Source of the DNA: Hirudo medicinalis
Taxonomy: Eukaryota > Annelida > Clitellata > Hirudinida > Hirudinidae
Length of the DNA: 64,000 bases
Direction of reading: 5' to 3'
NCBI GenBank assembly: GCA_011800805.1
Contig: MPNW01000079.1
Location: 44,864 to 108,863, forward strand
In this document: piece after piece, positions 1 to 13,639 of the stretch
Layout: every line of letters begins with the position of its first letter
How positions within the stretch are numbered: the stretch's first letter is position 1
The notes under the pieces: generated by a model
Told to the model about the DNA's origin: nothing
Database searches by the model: none
The model's input: only the letters and a program-made list of their open reading frames with translations
Program-made: the position numbers and the translations under genes

Positions 1-1930
1 CGATTATTTAATCATTATTATAATAAAAGAAAATTATCATTTAAATTATTAAAGATGCATGTAAACTTTATTTTTAAAAGGTGAAGGTCAGACCACCATA
101 GAATATATTGAAATAACCCGGGGATCCGGAAACTAGTAAGTTAACTATTAAGTTTATTGGGCAAGTATTCAGTTAGTCGAACTGAATTATCGAGTTTCTG
201 AATTGTCGAGTATCTGAGATTCTGGATCGTCCAGACTCTCTTCGCTACTGTCTTGACTGCTGCCTTCGCTCTCTTCTTGCTTTTGCGCTATTATGAAACT
301 GACTGACGACTAAGTATCAGAAGACATGGAATATTTCCTTGGAACAATATAAATTTAACCACTCTTTAATTATTTTATTTTATTATGGACCAGGATTACA
401 ACATTAAAATGTATGACTAATTTTCTAGAATTTTTTTATACCGTAGAAATTGACACTGTAACATATAATTAATCCCCTGTATTAATACATCCCCTGTAAC
501 ATTCATCCCCGGTCTCTCCTACTACTTTTTATTAACCGACACAAGTTACTGTTTGATTGAAGCACTAGAATGTCCACTAGAATTTTTTACTAAATGATAA
601 CTTTAAATGGTAATTTTGTATTATGTATCTTCATAAACATTTTGCTGTTATTGCTGTCATTCTTAATTAAGGCCTATCGAGATCATATTAGCATTATTAA
701 TCATTATTTTAAATAATCTTTGCACTTAAAGTACTCGCCCATAGTTAAAGGTTTAAATATTTTTCTTAGGAAGCAAAAGTGCATTTCTATTTAGTGTAAT
801 GCTTAGTGCAAATATCAAAAGACAAATATTTATAAATGTGAGCAAAATATGGCATTGTTTATCATATTGCAATTCATACAGCCAAAGGGCTTAAGAAATA
901 TATTAAAGAAATATTTCGTTAATGTGTGGACCTACTTGAACGGATGAATCGCTTTTTAAGAAAGGCAAGGCCTTCCTGAAGCAACCGAAAACGGGATCAC
1001 AACTGAAAACTCCGGTCATATTAATAGTAAATAAACATCACAGAAAATACTCGAAATATGTTTAGGATGGATACTTTTGCTGTCGCAGCAAAGTGATCAA
1101 TGCAATTTGGCTTCTTCCATTCCAAAATCAATACGTGCCGTTTGTCCCATCTATTTTTATCGCATTCAAAGGTTTAAGACTCCGTTTCTAATGCACTCTA
1201 TTTTAATAATGCACTCCTATATCCATCAACCATCTTCCATCAACTGCTTGGAATTTTTTCTGTTTCTTGTCCAGACAAATAAAACCAATGCATCCACGGA
1301 TGCAAAGTCTAATGCAATAACATCTTGTTTCACACATTTCTGTCTTATCGTTAAGCATTCATTCAGACATTCACTATATTTATAAAATATCATTAGTTTG
1401 TTCGTAATTGGATATCTCCTAATATTAGTTATAGGATCTGCTACATTCGTAAGACAAACTCGGTTTTGTTAAAGCGATGAAGTTGCTAATCGAAGTTATT
1501 ATCAATACGTTATCACGATCATTTTACTTTAAAAAGTTATTTTATTTTTTACATAATTTTGTTATTTTAAAGTTTAATTAATAATACATTAAAATAAATA
1601 TTACTACCTTAAATTAAATTTACTTTTTATCTAGCTATGTTTTGATCCTATTATCGTAGCAGTGAGCGCAATTTGGGATTGGATTGAGCAAAATTGAATT
1701 AAACATGATAATGAAAACTAAAGGTAATCAATATTACTTAAGTTATCAGTTTATTTATAAAAGATTATTTACCGAAACATATGTTTTCGTTGGGATGTAT
1801 AACGAATTTCTGTTCAATATCAATCAAGACGAGAGCCACATTTATAAATAACTGCCTTCTCTCTAAGCTTTAGGAATTATCACTCAAGCTAACTGCTTGA
1901 CTTGCTTAACTCGCATTAATGTTAATTTTA
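1..1930. other. AT-rich stretch without a recognisable gene
   Basis: Apart from the possible exon at 187-287, I see no conserved coding exon, RNA gene or mobile element. The missing first exon(s) of the RRP15 gene that begins at 1931 should lie here, but I could not identify them; the N-terminus of RRP15 is a poorly conserved acidic region in other animals. A 102-codon open frame at 1077-1385 (+) has no recognisable content. Confidence 0.4.
187..287 (-). CDS. Possible last coding exon of an unidentified acidic protein
   Basis: On the minus strand a reading frame runs from an acceptor-like TAG at 290-288 to a TAA stop at 189-187. It encodes about 33 residues rich in Glu, Ser, Gln and Asp (it begins QKQEESEGSSQDSSEES). 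Acidic tails of this kind are common at the ends of nuclear proteins, but nothing identifies the family and no upstream exon is visible because the window ends near here. The GC content is higher than in the flanking DNA, which mildly supports coding. It could equally be a chance open frame. Confidence 0.25.
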
Positions 1931-2774
1931 GTGGTGGTTTCTGTGGAGTGTTGAATACACTGCTGTGGATATTTTAAAATCGAATTCTTATGCAGTGCGA
2001 TCAAAGAAGACAATTTCAAAGTCCAATTCACCAAAAACACATGAGAAGAAAAAAGTAGTAAAGACACCAGGGAGCTTTGGGAATGTACTTAATAAAATAT
2101 TGAAGCAAGAAGTTGAGGAATCCAAACCTATACTTGCTAAATCAAGTGTCACCAAAGGAGTAACCCGACAGAGGGAACCATCACACATAGAAAAAGCTAG
2201 TTTGCATTAAATTAAACTTTAATATTTTTAATCGATTATTGCCATACTGCTTAAATTGGTTAGTTATTAAATAACAATTTAGCTGTTGTAATTTCTCCAG
2301 CAAAAAGCAAAGTTAGACTGGGAGGAGATGTGCAGAGTGAAGCCTGATATTTTGGATAGAGAAAAGGAGCGAAAGTTACAAAGGATAGCTACGAGGTGAT
2401 TGTGACACCTCACTTTGAAAAACTAATGCACAGCTGACAAGTGATATATTTTTAGGGGTGTTGTTGCCTTGTTCAATGCAGTCAGACAACAACAGAAAGT
2501 TGTGGCAGAAAGCAAAAAAGATAAAAAGTCTAAAGTTCTCATAACAGAAACCAAAAAGTCTTTCATCAGCAAATTGAACACTGGAGCACCAGTAAGCATT
2601 TACAACTTCACTTCAATATATTTTTTTGTGAATAGACACTCATTTAACATTCTCGAATTTTAGGAACAGGAGGATGACGTCACATGGAATGCCTTAAGAG
2701 ATGATTTTATGTCAAATACTACAGCCAAAGATTGGGATAAAGAGGACGATGATGATGATGACAAAATGGAATAA
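1931..2774 (+). CDS. RRP15: RRP15-like ribosomal RNA processing protein (5' end incomplete)
   Basis: Nucleolar protein required for pre-60S ribosome maturation. Four exons are read: 1931-2159, 2301-2395, 2456-2591 and 2664-2774, with GT/AG introns. Family features in order are FGNVLNKIL and KPILAK in the first exon, the hallmark WEEMCRVKPDILDREKERKL followed by QRIATRG across the second/third exon junction, then VVALFNAV, KKSFISKL and the C-terminal WNALRDDFM..KDWDKE with an acidic tail ending at TAA 2772-2774. The first exon is open back to an acceptor-like TTTTAG at 1925-1930 and has no in-frame ATG, so an upstream exon carrying the start and the usual acidic N-terminus is missing from this reading. 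A possible polyadenylation signal AATAAA lies at 3200-3205. The family assignment is firm; the 5' end and the first donor are inferred. Confidence 0.88.
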
Positions 2775-3481
2775 ATGGCTACCCCAAAACATGTTGATTG
2801 AATTTTGTTGAAATCAAGAGCCTTACTTTTTTTTCTTATTTTGACTAAAGCTCCAGCAAACCGAATGTTCTCAATTTTCAAGCATGTATTTAGCATGCAT
2901 GGTACATGGTATTTCTCGCCTATTTTCTGCTAATGAGCCCCAAGAAGGAAGCAAAACATTCCTGCTTCAATGCGACAGCATATCACCACGATACCCTGAT
3001 TAATTCATACTCGTCTAATGTAGGTTGTTTGCCCTGGTGGACATTTAGCCTGATTTTGAGTGCACCATCGAACATCACTGCAGTCAAGTTTGAGGCTTTC
3101 ACTTTGGTGCATCTCCACTAGGAGTTTTATTCCTGGCATGCTCATGAGAGTTTCTATCACTGATCATTTCAATTATAATTCATTAAAAGGACATTTTCTA
3201 ATAAAACAATGCTTTTAAGCATGACATGCAAATATTTTCTTCCATGTGAACTTCTCCAGAAATATTCATAGACAAAAAATAGATCACTCCAGTTTTACTG
3301 GATTGGCACGAACGTTAGGATAGTCACAAAAGTAACAAATCTATCTGAATGTTGAGCAAAATTAATTCCAAGACAGATTCACAGAGCAAAAGAAATCCTA
3401 AGATGCTACAAATCCATGATTATAAAAATTGTCTGGATGGCAGGCTTATCCAGGCATGGTGAGGTACAATGGGAAAAGTTA

Positions 3482-6400
3482 TCACCAGAGTTTGGAAGAT
3501 TTCCCACCAGGAGGCTGGCTGATCTTCATAGAGGGCTTCAAAGGCTGACTCTCATCTATCTGTGCACCTGTTTGAAGGGTATTATTCTTTATTCAGTTGT
3601 TGAGGTGCGTACAACTTTAGTAAATTAGAAGTTACAATGTAAAACGCAGGCCATAATGTGCACAAATTGAATCGAGCAAATGTTCAGAAATAGTCTCTAA
3701 TCACCACTAAGGTGGAAGCTGGAATCCTGTTGGTGCCTTCCACCACTTCTGGTGGATCTGTTGTAGAATTCATCAACTTTTTCTGCCTGTGTGGCAGGCT
3801 TCTCATTATCATTGGTTGAGTTCAATTCCGATTCACATACAGGTCCTGTGTAGGGAGCTCTTGTAATCTTCTGTGACTTGATCACCTGCAAATTTAACAC
3901 AAAAGAGTCCTTATAGCTCTCTGAGAGATAGGGTATGTCTATTCATTCACAGCAAGTTTCATAAACTGATATTTCTAATAAAGCTTACATTAAAGTAATG
4001 TAATATTCTAGGAAATTGCTAGGTAGGTTGCATTGCATTTACGAAAGTTACAATGCACTAATACCAACTAAATTTAACTTTATATGAATTTTATTTGAAT
4101 GTTAGTAAAAAATAAAACCTGACCATGAAACAAATTATTTTCTGACCTTTTCTCGTTCAAGAATCCTTGTATAAACGTGATCACAATTAGAAGGAAGAGA
4201 AACATACTGCCCACTTCCCTGAGTAACTCGAAACTAAAAATTCATTAGGTTTGTAAAAATAAATATAATAAAGATTTAGAAGGTGAAGTCTTGCAAAGAG
4301 TAAACCAATCAATTAAGACATTATTTGGACCACTTAAAACATTATCTGGATTTGCCAGTTCTAAAAGTAATAGAATCGATGGGAGAGCCTCACCCCGTCG
4401 TCATCGAGAACAACACATCCAGCCATGATCACAACAAACGGACCCCCTTTAACTTGCATGCCCTCGAATATGTTAAAATCTCCTTTGTTCTGCTGAGTAT
4501 TGCCAGAGATCGTTGTGGCAAGTTCAGGATCCCAAATAATCAAGTCAGCATCGGAGCCAATGTGTATGCGACCCTGAAGTCGACATCGTTATATTATAAT
4601 ATTAATACTGGAATTAATTTCTCACAACTTTTTCTGAGTTATTTAATACAATTAAGGTGTCAATAATTGATGACAGTGGAGAGCAAACCTTTCTTGGATA
4701 AAGATTAAAGATCTTGGCTGCATTAGTGCTTGTCACAGCTACAAAGCGGTTGATGTCCATTTTACCTGAGAGCTTGAAATTAAAAAAATCAAAACGACTT
4801 ACGACACAATATTATTGCAATCATAATAATCAAATTGACCCAAATGTATATTAGATATCATATTTCCAACAAATGTTTCAATAATTAATTCATTATTAGA
4901 AATAATATAAAATAATAAATAACATTAAACGAAAGTGTCGCATAAATTCTCAAAACACCAACCACACATTTTTGCCAAACAACTTGCATCCTCTCCTGAA
5001 CTCCATTAACTCCACTTGGAATCTTAGAAAAGTCATCTTTTCCAAGAGCTTTTTGACTCACATTGTAGGTGTTATGATCAGATGAAGTCACTTGTAAGTC
5101 ATCACTTGAAAATGAACCAACTCAGCAATTATTTAACTTAAGAATCCTTGCTCAGAGGAATGAAAATTTAAAAAAAATCAGAAATACTTTGAAAGAAGGT
5201 TGACCAGGTGCTCTGGAATGAAGGGGTCGGATCTAAAAGGAGGAGAAACAACATGGGAAGCTGCATGCTTCCACGACTCATTGAAGTATTCAGCACCAGT
5301 GACATGCAATGCTGGAGCCATCACTTCCCCAAAAACGATTTTTCCTTAAAATTTAATTATGTAAATGAATTAAAAATCACAATAAATTTTGTTAAATTAT
5401 ATTTTTAGAAGCATAACAAATTTATTATTTGAAATTTTAGAAAAAGCAAATTAATAAACAAAGACGGCCAAATTTTGCAGACCTTTGCGACGACTCTCAG
5501 AAATAACATCAGCTGACATCTGACTCATCACCTTGCAAATGTACAGGGGAGCATTGGCCAAACTGGCCAGAGAAATCATATGGAACACAGCTTCAGCCTC
5601 AGACTACAAAATAGGTAAGACACAATGTTCACCATCAATGACATTGTAAATCGGGAAATAAAATGCTAAGAATTAAAACATGAACACTGACTTCTTCAGG
5701 CCTACTCAGCAAATGTCCTTCAGGCCCGTTGATTCCCTGCTGCAAAACCTCGTTCACTTTCTATAAGCAGTTGGAAGGTGAATAGCGGTTACAAGTAAAC
5801 ATGTTGCAGTCATTATGAGCATCACCAAACAAAAACAAATGATGAATCCTCCTCTCTAACCTCTTCAATGAATGTTCCATTCTCAGCATGCACCATGAGT
5901 AATGCTTTCAGCTCCTTGCATCTCTTCAGAATCTGATACACTTCTTCATCTCTCCACTTGACATGATCAGGATCATTATCAAGGCAGATATGGAAGGAAT
6001 TCACACCTTTAGTTATGCAAACAAAAATATTGAATGTCATTTAAACCATGATAATGCCATCATTTATATTGAACATAATAACCAATAATAATAATAATAA
6101 TATAATTAGAAAGTTGTAAATTAAATGCATAAAAAGTTTCAATTTGTTCTGTTTGAAACATCTGCTCAATGCATCTAATCATTGCTTTGACCATCAAAAC
6201 ATCTGGCAGAGATTACAAACACAACAACATCACTTCATTCTTGAGGAATGTAACCACAATTTTTGGCCTCCAATTTAACAAAAGCAATTAAACGTCTATC
6301 ATCATTCCTTGATGTTGGCTAATATTAGCCTTCAAGTTGATAATGGCTAGTCATCTCTACAATTAATGACAAATGAAACATCATGTTTCTCAAACTCTTG

Positions 6401-8003
6401 TTTTAGCTCTAAAAGATTGAAAAATTCTAAAATCAAATCCTTAATAAAAAATCAAAGAAAGAGGTCTTGTACCTTTATCCTTCACCAGAATCTCCATTTC
6501 TTGTGACACCTTGTCATTCCACCATGTCAAACAGACATGCAAGTTGAAGTCACAGCATGATTTTTCGCTTGCAAATTCATGCTGCTTGTTGAAAGCATCC
6601 AGTATGGACTGATTTATCTCTGGCACCACATAGTCAACTGAAAAGAGTAACACATTTAATCCAAAAATGTCATTCAGGCACTGCATTAATTAACATAACT
6701 TAAATAGCAGTCTGTTCAACTTTGAAGTAAAAAATCACTAGTTTACATCATCCTGAGGGATGCAGCAGTCATTCGAGAGATTTCAAAAATCATAACAAAA
6801 TGTAAATAATAAGATAATGTAAATGTTATTAAATAAAATTGCAAACATATCATGGTGGTTCCTCCTGCGAGGGCTGCTTTAGTGCCGGAGTAGAAGTCAT
6901 CGGCAGGTTTCACTTTCGAGTACAACTGATTGAAATGAGTTGAAGTATCAATGCCTCCTGAGAATTAAAACCCACATTCAAGCATGTAAATACCATGATA
7001 TCAATTAATTTGAGATAAACAAGATTAGTTACAGAATTCTACTTTATGAAATTAATCAAAAAATGTTTACAACATTAAAGTGAATTAAATTAGCTACTTA
7101 ACTTCATCAGCTGCAATTGCAGTAATTCTATCTCATCTTGAAGGAACCTTATCATCCAGTGTTAATCACTTCAATTCTCACCTGGAAGTAAGTATTTTCC
7201 TCTTGCTTCTATTACTCTGGCTCCTCCAGGAATGACAAGATTGTTGCCAATGAGCCTGTGAATTAAATAGGTCGAATTATTTAAATTAGCTAAATGGATC
7301 TAAACATGAATTTAAATTTTTTGGGGTCAATGATGTTATTGTCCACTACAATTTTCAATAAATGTGGCAATGGAAAATCATTTTAATTTAAAATAAATAT
7401 TATTTTCAACTAATACTGATATATGTTAATCACAAAAAAAAAACTGTTTAGAAATCTTAACTGACTTGATTACACCATCTTCAATATAAACATCTGCATT
7501 GAAAGAATGATCATCATTCACTATTTTAGCTCCTTTTATGAATATTCTCAACTGAGCACTCTGAAAAATTTAATAAAAAAAATGATATGGCAATTCTAAT
7601 TCCTCCCCTGAAAAGTATGTTGTATTAAATAATAATTAGATCATATCAGAACACCATAAAACAAAACTTATTTTTGTCATTTCAAAAATGGCTATTTTAT
7701 AATTTCTTAAAAAGCAACATGTAAGATTCATTTCGGAACGTGAGAGTCCGTTTTTTTTAATCATCGACAAGATCAAACAAGTAATGTTTGAATATATGTT
7801 TGAGATGGCAGTCAATGTTATCGACGACTGCTAATAAAATTTGGTAGCTTCAATTTAATGAGTAGACGCCTTCCTAGACGTGTAACATTCATATCAAACG
7901 TCAGCCGATCTAACAAAAGTTGACGAATGACATCATAAAACAATTCAAATTCACAAACCTGAAGGTGGATTGGAACTTTCTTCAACGGGGTTCTAGTTGC
8001 CAT
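3482..8003 (-). CDS. CRMP: Collapsin response mediator protein (DPYSL family), dihydropyrimidinase-like
   Basis: Fifteen exons from ATG 8003 to TGA 3482: 7959-8003, 7466-7560, 7182-7255, 6847-6957, 6473-6637, 5861-6006, 5692-5760, 5483-5603, 5188-5344, 4963-5104, 4689-4772, 4394-4573, 4147-4233, 3705-3885, 3482-3567. All phases agree, giving about 580 residues, close to the usual CRMP length. Visible blocks include [68 protein letters not shown] and NIFEGM. The tail SFHLSGAQID..PPGG is the CRMP C-terminus and is not found in true dihydropyrimidinases. Of the six metal ligands of the enzyme, the first His of HxH is Ser (GIDTSTHF), the carboxylated Lys is His (VNSFHIC) and one further His is Lys (YICKVM), so it is probably not an active hydrolase. 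CRMPs bind tubulin and shape neurites; that role is inferred from the family. Confidence 0.94.
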
Positions 8004-10199
8004 CTTTAACGACACGTCCGAATACCGCGGTGCTACGAGCTCAGCTACTCGACTGCAGCATCGATGCAATCATAACATATAGGAACTGGAGAGCGTGTGT
8101 GATGAGCACGCGTGACTCATTCATTCGCTTCCCCCTACAAACGACTGATTTATTACTTCCTACTAGAGGCCATTGTCAACTTTCCTTGAAATATTTCTAT
8201 GTTAGCCAGCAATCAACGCCTGGCCTGGAGCCTTTGTTTCTCAAGGCAACTTGCATATGTGGAGCATCTTCAGCCTCATTTAAATTTATATCTTATTATT
8301 GGGGAAGTGGGTTTGCAAAAACTTAATTATAAGCTTTTGTATTTAATCGTACGTGCATTAAAGAGTTGTACAAGCGTTAGTAGCATTAAGCTCAACTAAA
8401 TTCATTTAATGTTTTATATTAGTCTTTCTAATATAAAAGGCAAAAGCTAAGATATTTGGCGGGTTATTCAAGGAACGAATTAATTTTGAGATTACAAGTG
8501 AAGGTGGCTTAAACGCTCTCTGCTCACATACACTTTACATTGAGGCAGACACTTGACACGACGTCCCGCATTGCCTAACGTTATAACTAGTTATCTGTGG
8601 TTTCCTCATTTAAATCTATCTTGCTTTCCTAATCATCGCGGTTCACAGGTTCGACAACTGCTGTGCTTAGGTGCTGGCTATTCTCAGAAACTGGACGTTT
8701 TAATCAATAAATATAATGTGCAGGCAGGCGATGATGGATTTTATTCTAATGCGTCTGGAATAGAATGAATTTCCTTAACTGTGGTAACTAAATAAAATAA
8801 TTCATAATTTGTCTTTCTTCTTCATAGTTTAACGCTTGGTAGCGTCGAAATCAGTTGAGGCTAAAGTTCTAGACAGCACAAAACGGCTTTGCAAGCTTGC
8901 GGTGACCATTGCCGTGGGTGGTTGAATCCTCTATTTAAGACAAGCTTCTAATATTTAAACAACTGGAAGTGATGGTTAAATTAAAACTAATGCCCCCACC
9001 TCAGATAAATACTAACCATATCAGTTTGCAACCTCTACGTATATGATCAAGCTAAAAAAAAAAGTCATTCTATAGAAAGACACCCAAACAAATAACGAAC
9101 ATCGTCATTGAACAACATTCGTTTATTTTCAATAATGTTCAATTAATGCTTTTAAGCAATATGAATCGAGTATCATTGCGAACTCATATTCGAACTTATT
9201 TCAAAGTAAAAAAATAATTGAGGCCCATCATAAGCGCATTGAAATCTTTTGAGTAAATCTAAAATTGGTAAAGTGCAAAGGCTTAGGACTCGACATAACG
9301 TTCTCCAAAACGATCAGAAAAGGTCTTTCAAATAGAAAAACTTTGTTGTAGTGCAAGAGCTTTGTGTCTGAATGTGAGGTGGAGCGAACGAGTTAGAAGA
9401 CTTTAATACAGCCAGCGAAATAGTGCTAGTGCGATAATATTTAGGGCAGAGGAGCAAATGGTGGGAAACTAGGCGACGTTGATTTATGGTCAGAAAGAGT
9501 ACTGTATAAATGTCGAGAAAAGCCACCTGATCATCCAAATGAACCATTCTCCTTTGCGGGTATGGGCGATGGCACTAATTTGGTTTTTAACGGTTATTTC
9601 CGGAGATTAATTACTGAAACACTACTCCTTAACGGAATAACAACTGGGTACGCCAGCATATATAGCAACATAAAGAACGCATTATAGGCTACACAATTCG
9701 ACAAAAAGCGCGCTGAAGAAAAACCGAAAAAATAATTTAACGAAATTCTAGGCAGTGCCAAGACATAACTTAATATTCAGGAAACTTTTTATTTAATTTA
9801 TGATAATCTTATTGTCTACAAGAGCAATTTACTTTCTCTGCAACTTATGATTTCAGAACAACCATCCTCAAGTTTGTTTTTACAACGACTTTTGTATATT
9901 TCTGAGCATAAAAACAGCCTGCCTCGAACGAATTTCAAAGGACATAAAATATGCAAGCAGTTAATCTTTCCTGTTCTGTATATTTTTATCACAAATCCCC
10001 ATTGGCATTCTGGATTACCTCAAATTAACAACTTGTCAAATAAAGCAAATAAATTAAAACCTTTTATTTAATAAATGCTTGATAATCCTCGTGGTAGTCA
10101 CTACAATTTCGGCACTTATACATTAGAAGCTATTTCAAATTGAACATATAACAAATGAATATGTACATAGGCCAATGCTCTTTGGAGCAAATAGAAATC
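8004..10199. other. Intergenic region between the CRMP and PAF1 genes
   Basis: No conserved exon is recognisable. The stretch should hold the promoter and any 5' non-coding exon of CRMP at the left. On the minus strand an AATAAA (plus-strand TTTATT at 10063-10068) lies about 130 bases beyond the PAF1 stop and is a plausible polyadenylation signal for that gene. Short open frames here show no family features. Confidence 0.5.
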
Positions 10200-12655
10200 T
10201 CAATCACTATCTGATCCTCCAAAGATTTCTTCCTTTTCCTTATCATCATCACTGTCAGCCTCATCACTGCTTCCAGATTCACTTGAACTCTGATTGTCTT
10301 TCTCACTTTCCTGTTCAACATCTTTGCTGGTGTCTTGCTCTTTTTCACTTTGTACTTCCTCATCATCTGCAACAGAATTGTTATGATCCACAAGTAACCA
10401 TATTAACAAGTGTTAATTAATGATTCTCCAGAATTGGCTGTTAGTAACATGATGCAACTCACTTCTTTCATTATCTTCTTTTTGGAACTGTTCTGCTTCT
10501 TCATCGTCATCGACAAATGGTTCCAAAATGGAAGCCCTTTCATTCTAATGAATTAAAATTTTGAGATTAGAACATTGCATCATTTTATTATTAACATTAA
10601 AAATTAATTTGCATTAATACAATCTTAATGTGAAGTAAAGTCAAATGGACCTGCTGAGCCACTTCTTCTCCTGTGAATGGCCTGTGCTTCAAAACCAGCC
10701 TAGACCTGGTTACTTGCTGCCCTGTTTGACCAATCTTCCTTCTTTTGCTCAATCTCACCCTTACAAGAACAAGTCAAATCTTTGATGTGTCATGTCATTC
10801 TTTGAAATTAAACATTTCTTATCTTACCTTGTTTCCAATTCATTATAAAAGACTCCATTTTCTCTGAAGACCAGGAAATAGTTCTCAGCACAGTCAGTGG
10901 CAGATCTATTTTTGACTGTCCAATTGTACTCTCTTGCCAACATGTAATCATATCTAAAATAAACAGGTCACTAGTAAGATAAAGACAAACTAAACATTTA
11001 ATTTTTAACATTTATCCTATGCCAGTTATAAGAGAAAAATTCATGCTTAGATAGAATTTCATGTTTGATGACACGACGGTCATATAACTCAGCACTTACT
11101 CCTCATCCTCCTCGTAATCAATTCCAGCCTCCACATCGCGCTTCCTTTTACGGAGTGTCTCCTGAGTTGGTAGGAAGTATGTGACATACTGTTCTCCACT
11201 GAAATCCAAAATGCATTTATTGTTACATTGCACCATAGACAATTACAATGTAAGTGCATAAGTACCAAATGATGGCCTGTGAGATTTCTTCCATCTGCTC
11301 AGCAGTTGATTTTCCAGCTGTTGCAGGATCAGTATCAAAAATGACTTGCGCACATGGATGCTTCCACATCTATAAGAGAAGAATATGCTTTTAAATACAT
11401 TTTTATTAAATGTTTAGAAAATAAATAAAGACTGACTTCAAAATCTGGAAATACTGGAAACACTTCAACAGGAGTAACATTCGGTCTGCTGTAGTGCTTC
11501 AAGAGCTGTTGAATTAGATAAGAAATCAATAAATACAAAAATGAATGAGATAAAATCATTTGGATGTATTCTCACAGGCTTTGATGCTGCCTCAAATGTA
11601 GCATTAATAGCCTTTATTTGGCTATCCCTGTCCTTGTATAAGATTTCATCCGTAACCTTCTTGTTGATGTTGAATCCAACCCTACCAATTAACATCCATA
11701 TTATTTGATAAACAGACAATATTTGTTAACATTAACACAATGGACAATCCACTCAAACTCCAGAGGTACCTGGCTTCTGCCTTTTGAGTACTGGGAACAG
11801 CCCGATTGTACTCAGTGGAAATATATTCTGTCTTTCGAAGCCACGACACATTTTTACGATGACTTTGGGATCTAGAATTTGAATAAATGAAAAGCCATGC
11901 TTAAAATATCGATGCAAAACTTTAGAAATACAACAATTACCTCTTTGAATCAATGTTTGCTGACATTTCCTCTTCTAGCAACAATTCATCCTTTGGATCA
12001 AGCTTGGCTGAAAATGGACATCAAGTTTGAATCACTGCCTAACTTCAACATATTCAGCCTTATATTAATACTAATTCTATTTCACTATTTTAATTTCACT
12101 TAAATTAACTTACCACTAGGATTTATTTGATGCAAATCTGTGTTGATCAGGTCAATTGTTATGCCAAGGTCATGCTCAGTCCACAAGTCAAATTTGTGAT
12201 TACGTTCCAATGAAGTTGACTTGTAATGGATGTACCTAAGTAATAAAACTCAGATCAATTACAATAATTTCTACATGGCCTACTATTTTGGTTCCATTAT
12301 ACATAAGTAAAAACATTGTTGTATATGAAGCACAAAAAATTCTATTTCTCACAAGTTTGCTAGATAAAACAATTTTTGAATATTAAATATTTAGTAATAA
12401 CATGGTCCTAGCTTTAATGACCAATTTAGGCTATTAACTCACCTTGCCGTATCAAAAGGATAAATTAGAGATTTTGCATCAAACGGAATATCAGGAAGAT
12501 TGTTGTTGTACTTTACTCGAGAAACCAATTCTGATCTGAAATTATGTTAAAATTACCAAAAAAGCCCAAAAAGCTGCATCCAAATTTCAAACCTTTTATC
12601 TGAAGCACTTTTGGTTCTCTCTTGGCGTAAATTAGTGTGAACAGTTGGAGGCATG
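10200..12655 (-). CDS. PAF1: RNA polymerase II-associated factor 1 homologue (Paf1 complex)
   Basis: Core subunit of the nuclear Paf1 elongation complex. About 13 exons run from ATG 12655 ([11 protein letters not shown], matching the family start) to a stop at 10200. Conserved blocks in order are [162 protein letters not shown] and VRLSKRRK. The C-terminus is a short acidic Ser/Asp/Glu tail ending [10 protein letters not shown], clearly shorter than the long acidic and Ser-rich tail of vertebrate PAF1. The start is about 985 bases from the start of the divergent Myt1-like kinase gene. Exon limits were read by eye. Confidence 0.93.
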
Positions 12656-13639
12656 GTGAACTCTAAAGACATATAACAAAAATTATGAAGCTCCAAGATT
12701 TACAGCAATTCCCACATTTTAATGATTAAAATCAAGATATCCAAGCTGTTAATAATAGTCTTAACAGCATATTGTATCCTTTTCGTAAGACCAGTACCTT
12801 TATATAACACTATATTTACGGCCTGGACAAATGATTCGATTAATTCAACCTGATTGCGCTTGTTATTGTTTTTAGAAATGCAGGACGAGAATAGGTGACG
12901 CCAAAGAATTTTGTAAGAGATCTGAAATAAAATCAAACACTATTAAAATTAAAATTAAGTGTTATTTAAATCAGAAATTGGAATAAAGTTTTAAAATAAA
13001 ATAAAATATTTTTATTAATTGCGCAATAACCCCAAATTTATTCCAGGGATTCAACTATTTCAGATGTTTTCAGGGAAAAATCTCAGCCCAATCAATTCAA
13101 AATTCGAAGTTAATTAGCTGAAGTTTTTTCTTTGTCGGTATCATTTCTATATCTTCGAGACTGTTTTTCTAAAATTCTTAATGACTACTTTCAATTTTCT
13201 AATAATGACTACTAAGCAAGTTAGGCAACTCAAAATTGTTACTATAGAAAAAGATGAGTTTTTTATTGTTTTTTTATGTAATATAAATAAGAAAATTACT
13301 TATAAATATACACTTTTTTTTTTTATTTTTAAATGTGCTTGTCCCTGAAATAGCCAATTTATAGTGTGACTTTATGCGAGATGATCAGCTCAGTTTTTCG
13401 AGATTTCTAGTGATTTATTAAGATCAGTTAAATTTAACAATTATAATATTTAAACTCTAACTTTGTTGTTTCAAATCAAGTGATTGCATCTGCAATCTGC
13501 ATACAAATCGTTCCATTGGTAAAGGCTCATCTCTTATTTATGTAAACACCAAAGATCTGCTTTTAACATATTAGCGGTGGAGTTCGAAACGTTTGCTGGG
13601 AATCGTTGCTTCATATTAAAGAAATTTGAAAGTGAGATA

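Noticed and set aside
3482..8003. First read as an active dihydropyrimidinase
   Set aside because: Three metal ligands are replaced, and the C-terminal LSGAQID and PPGG segments are specific to CRMPs.
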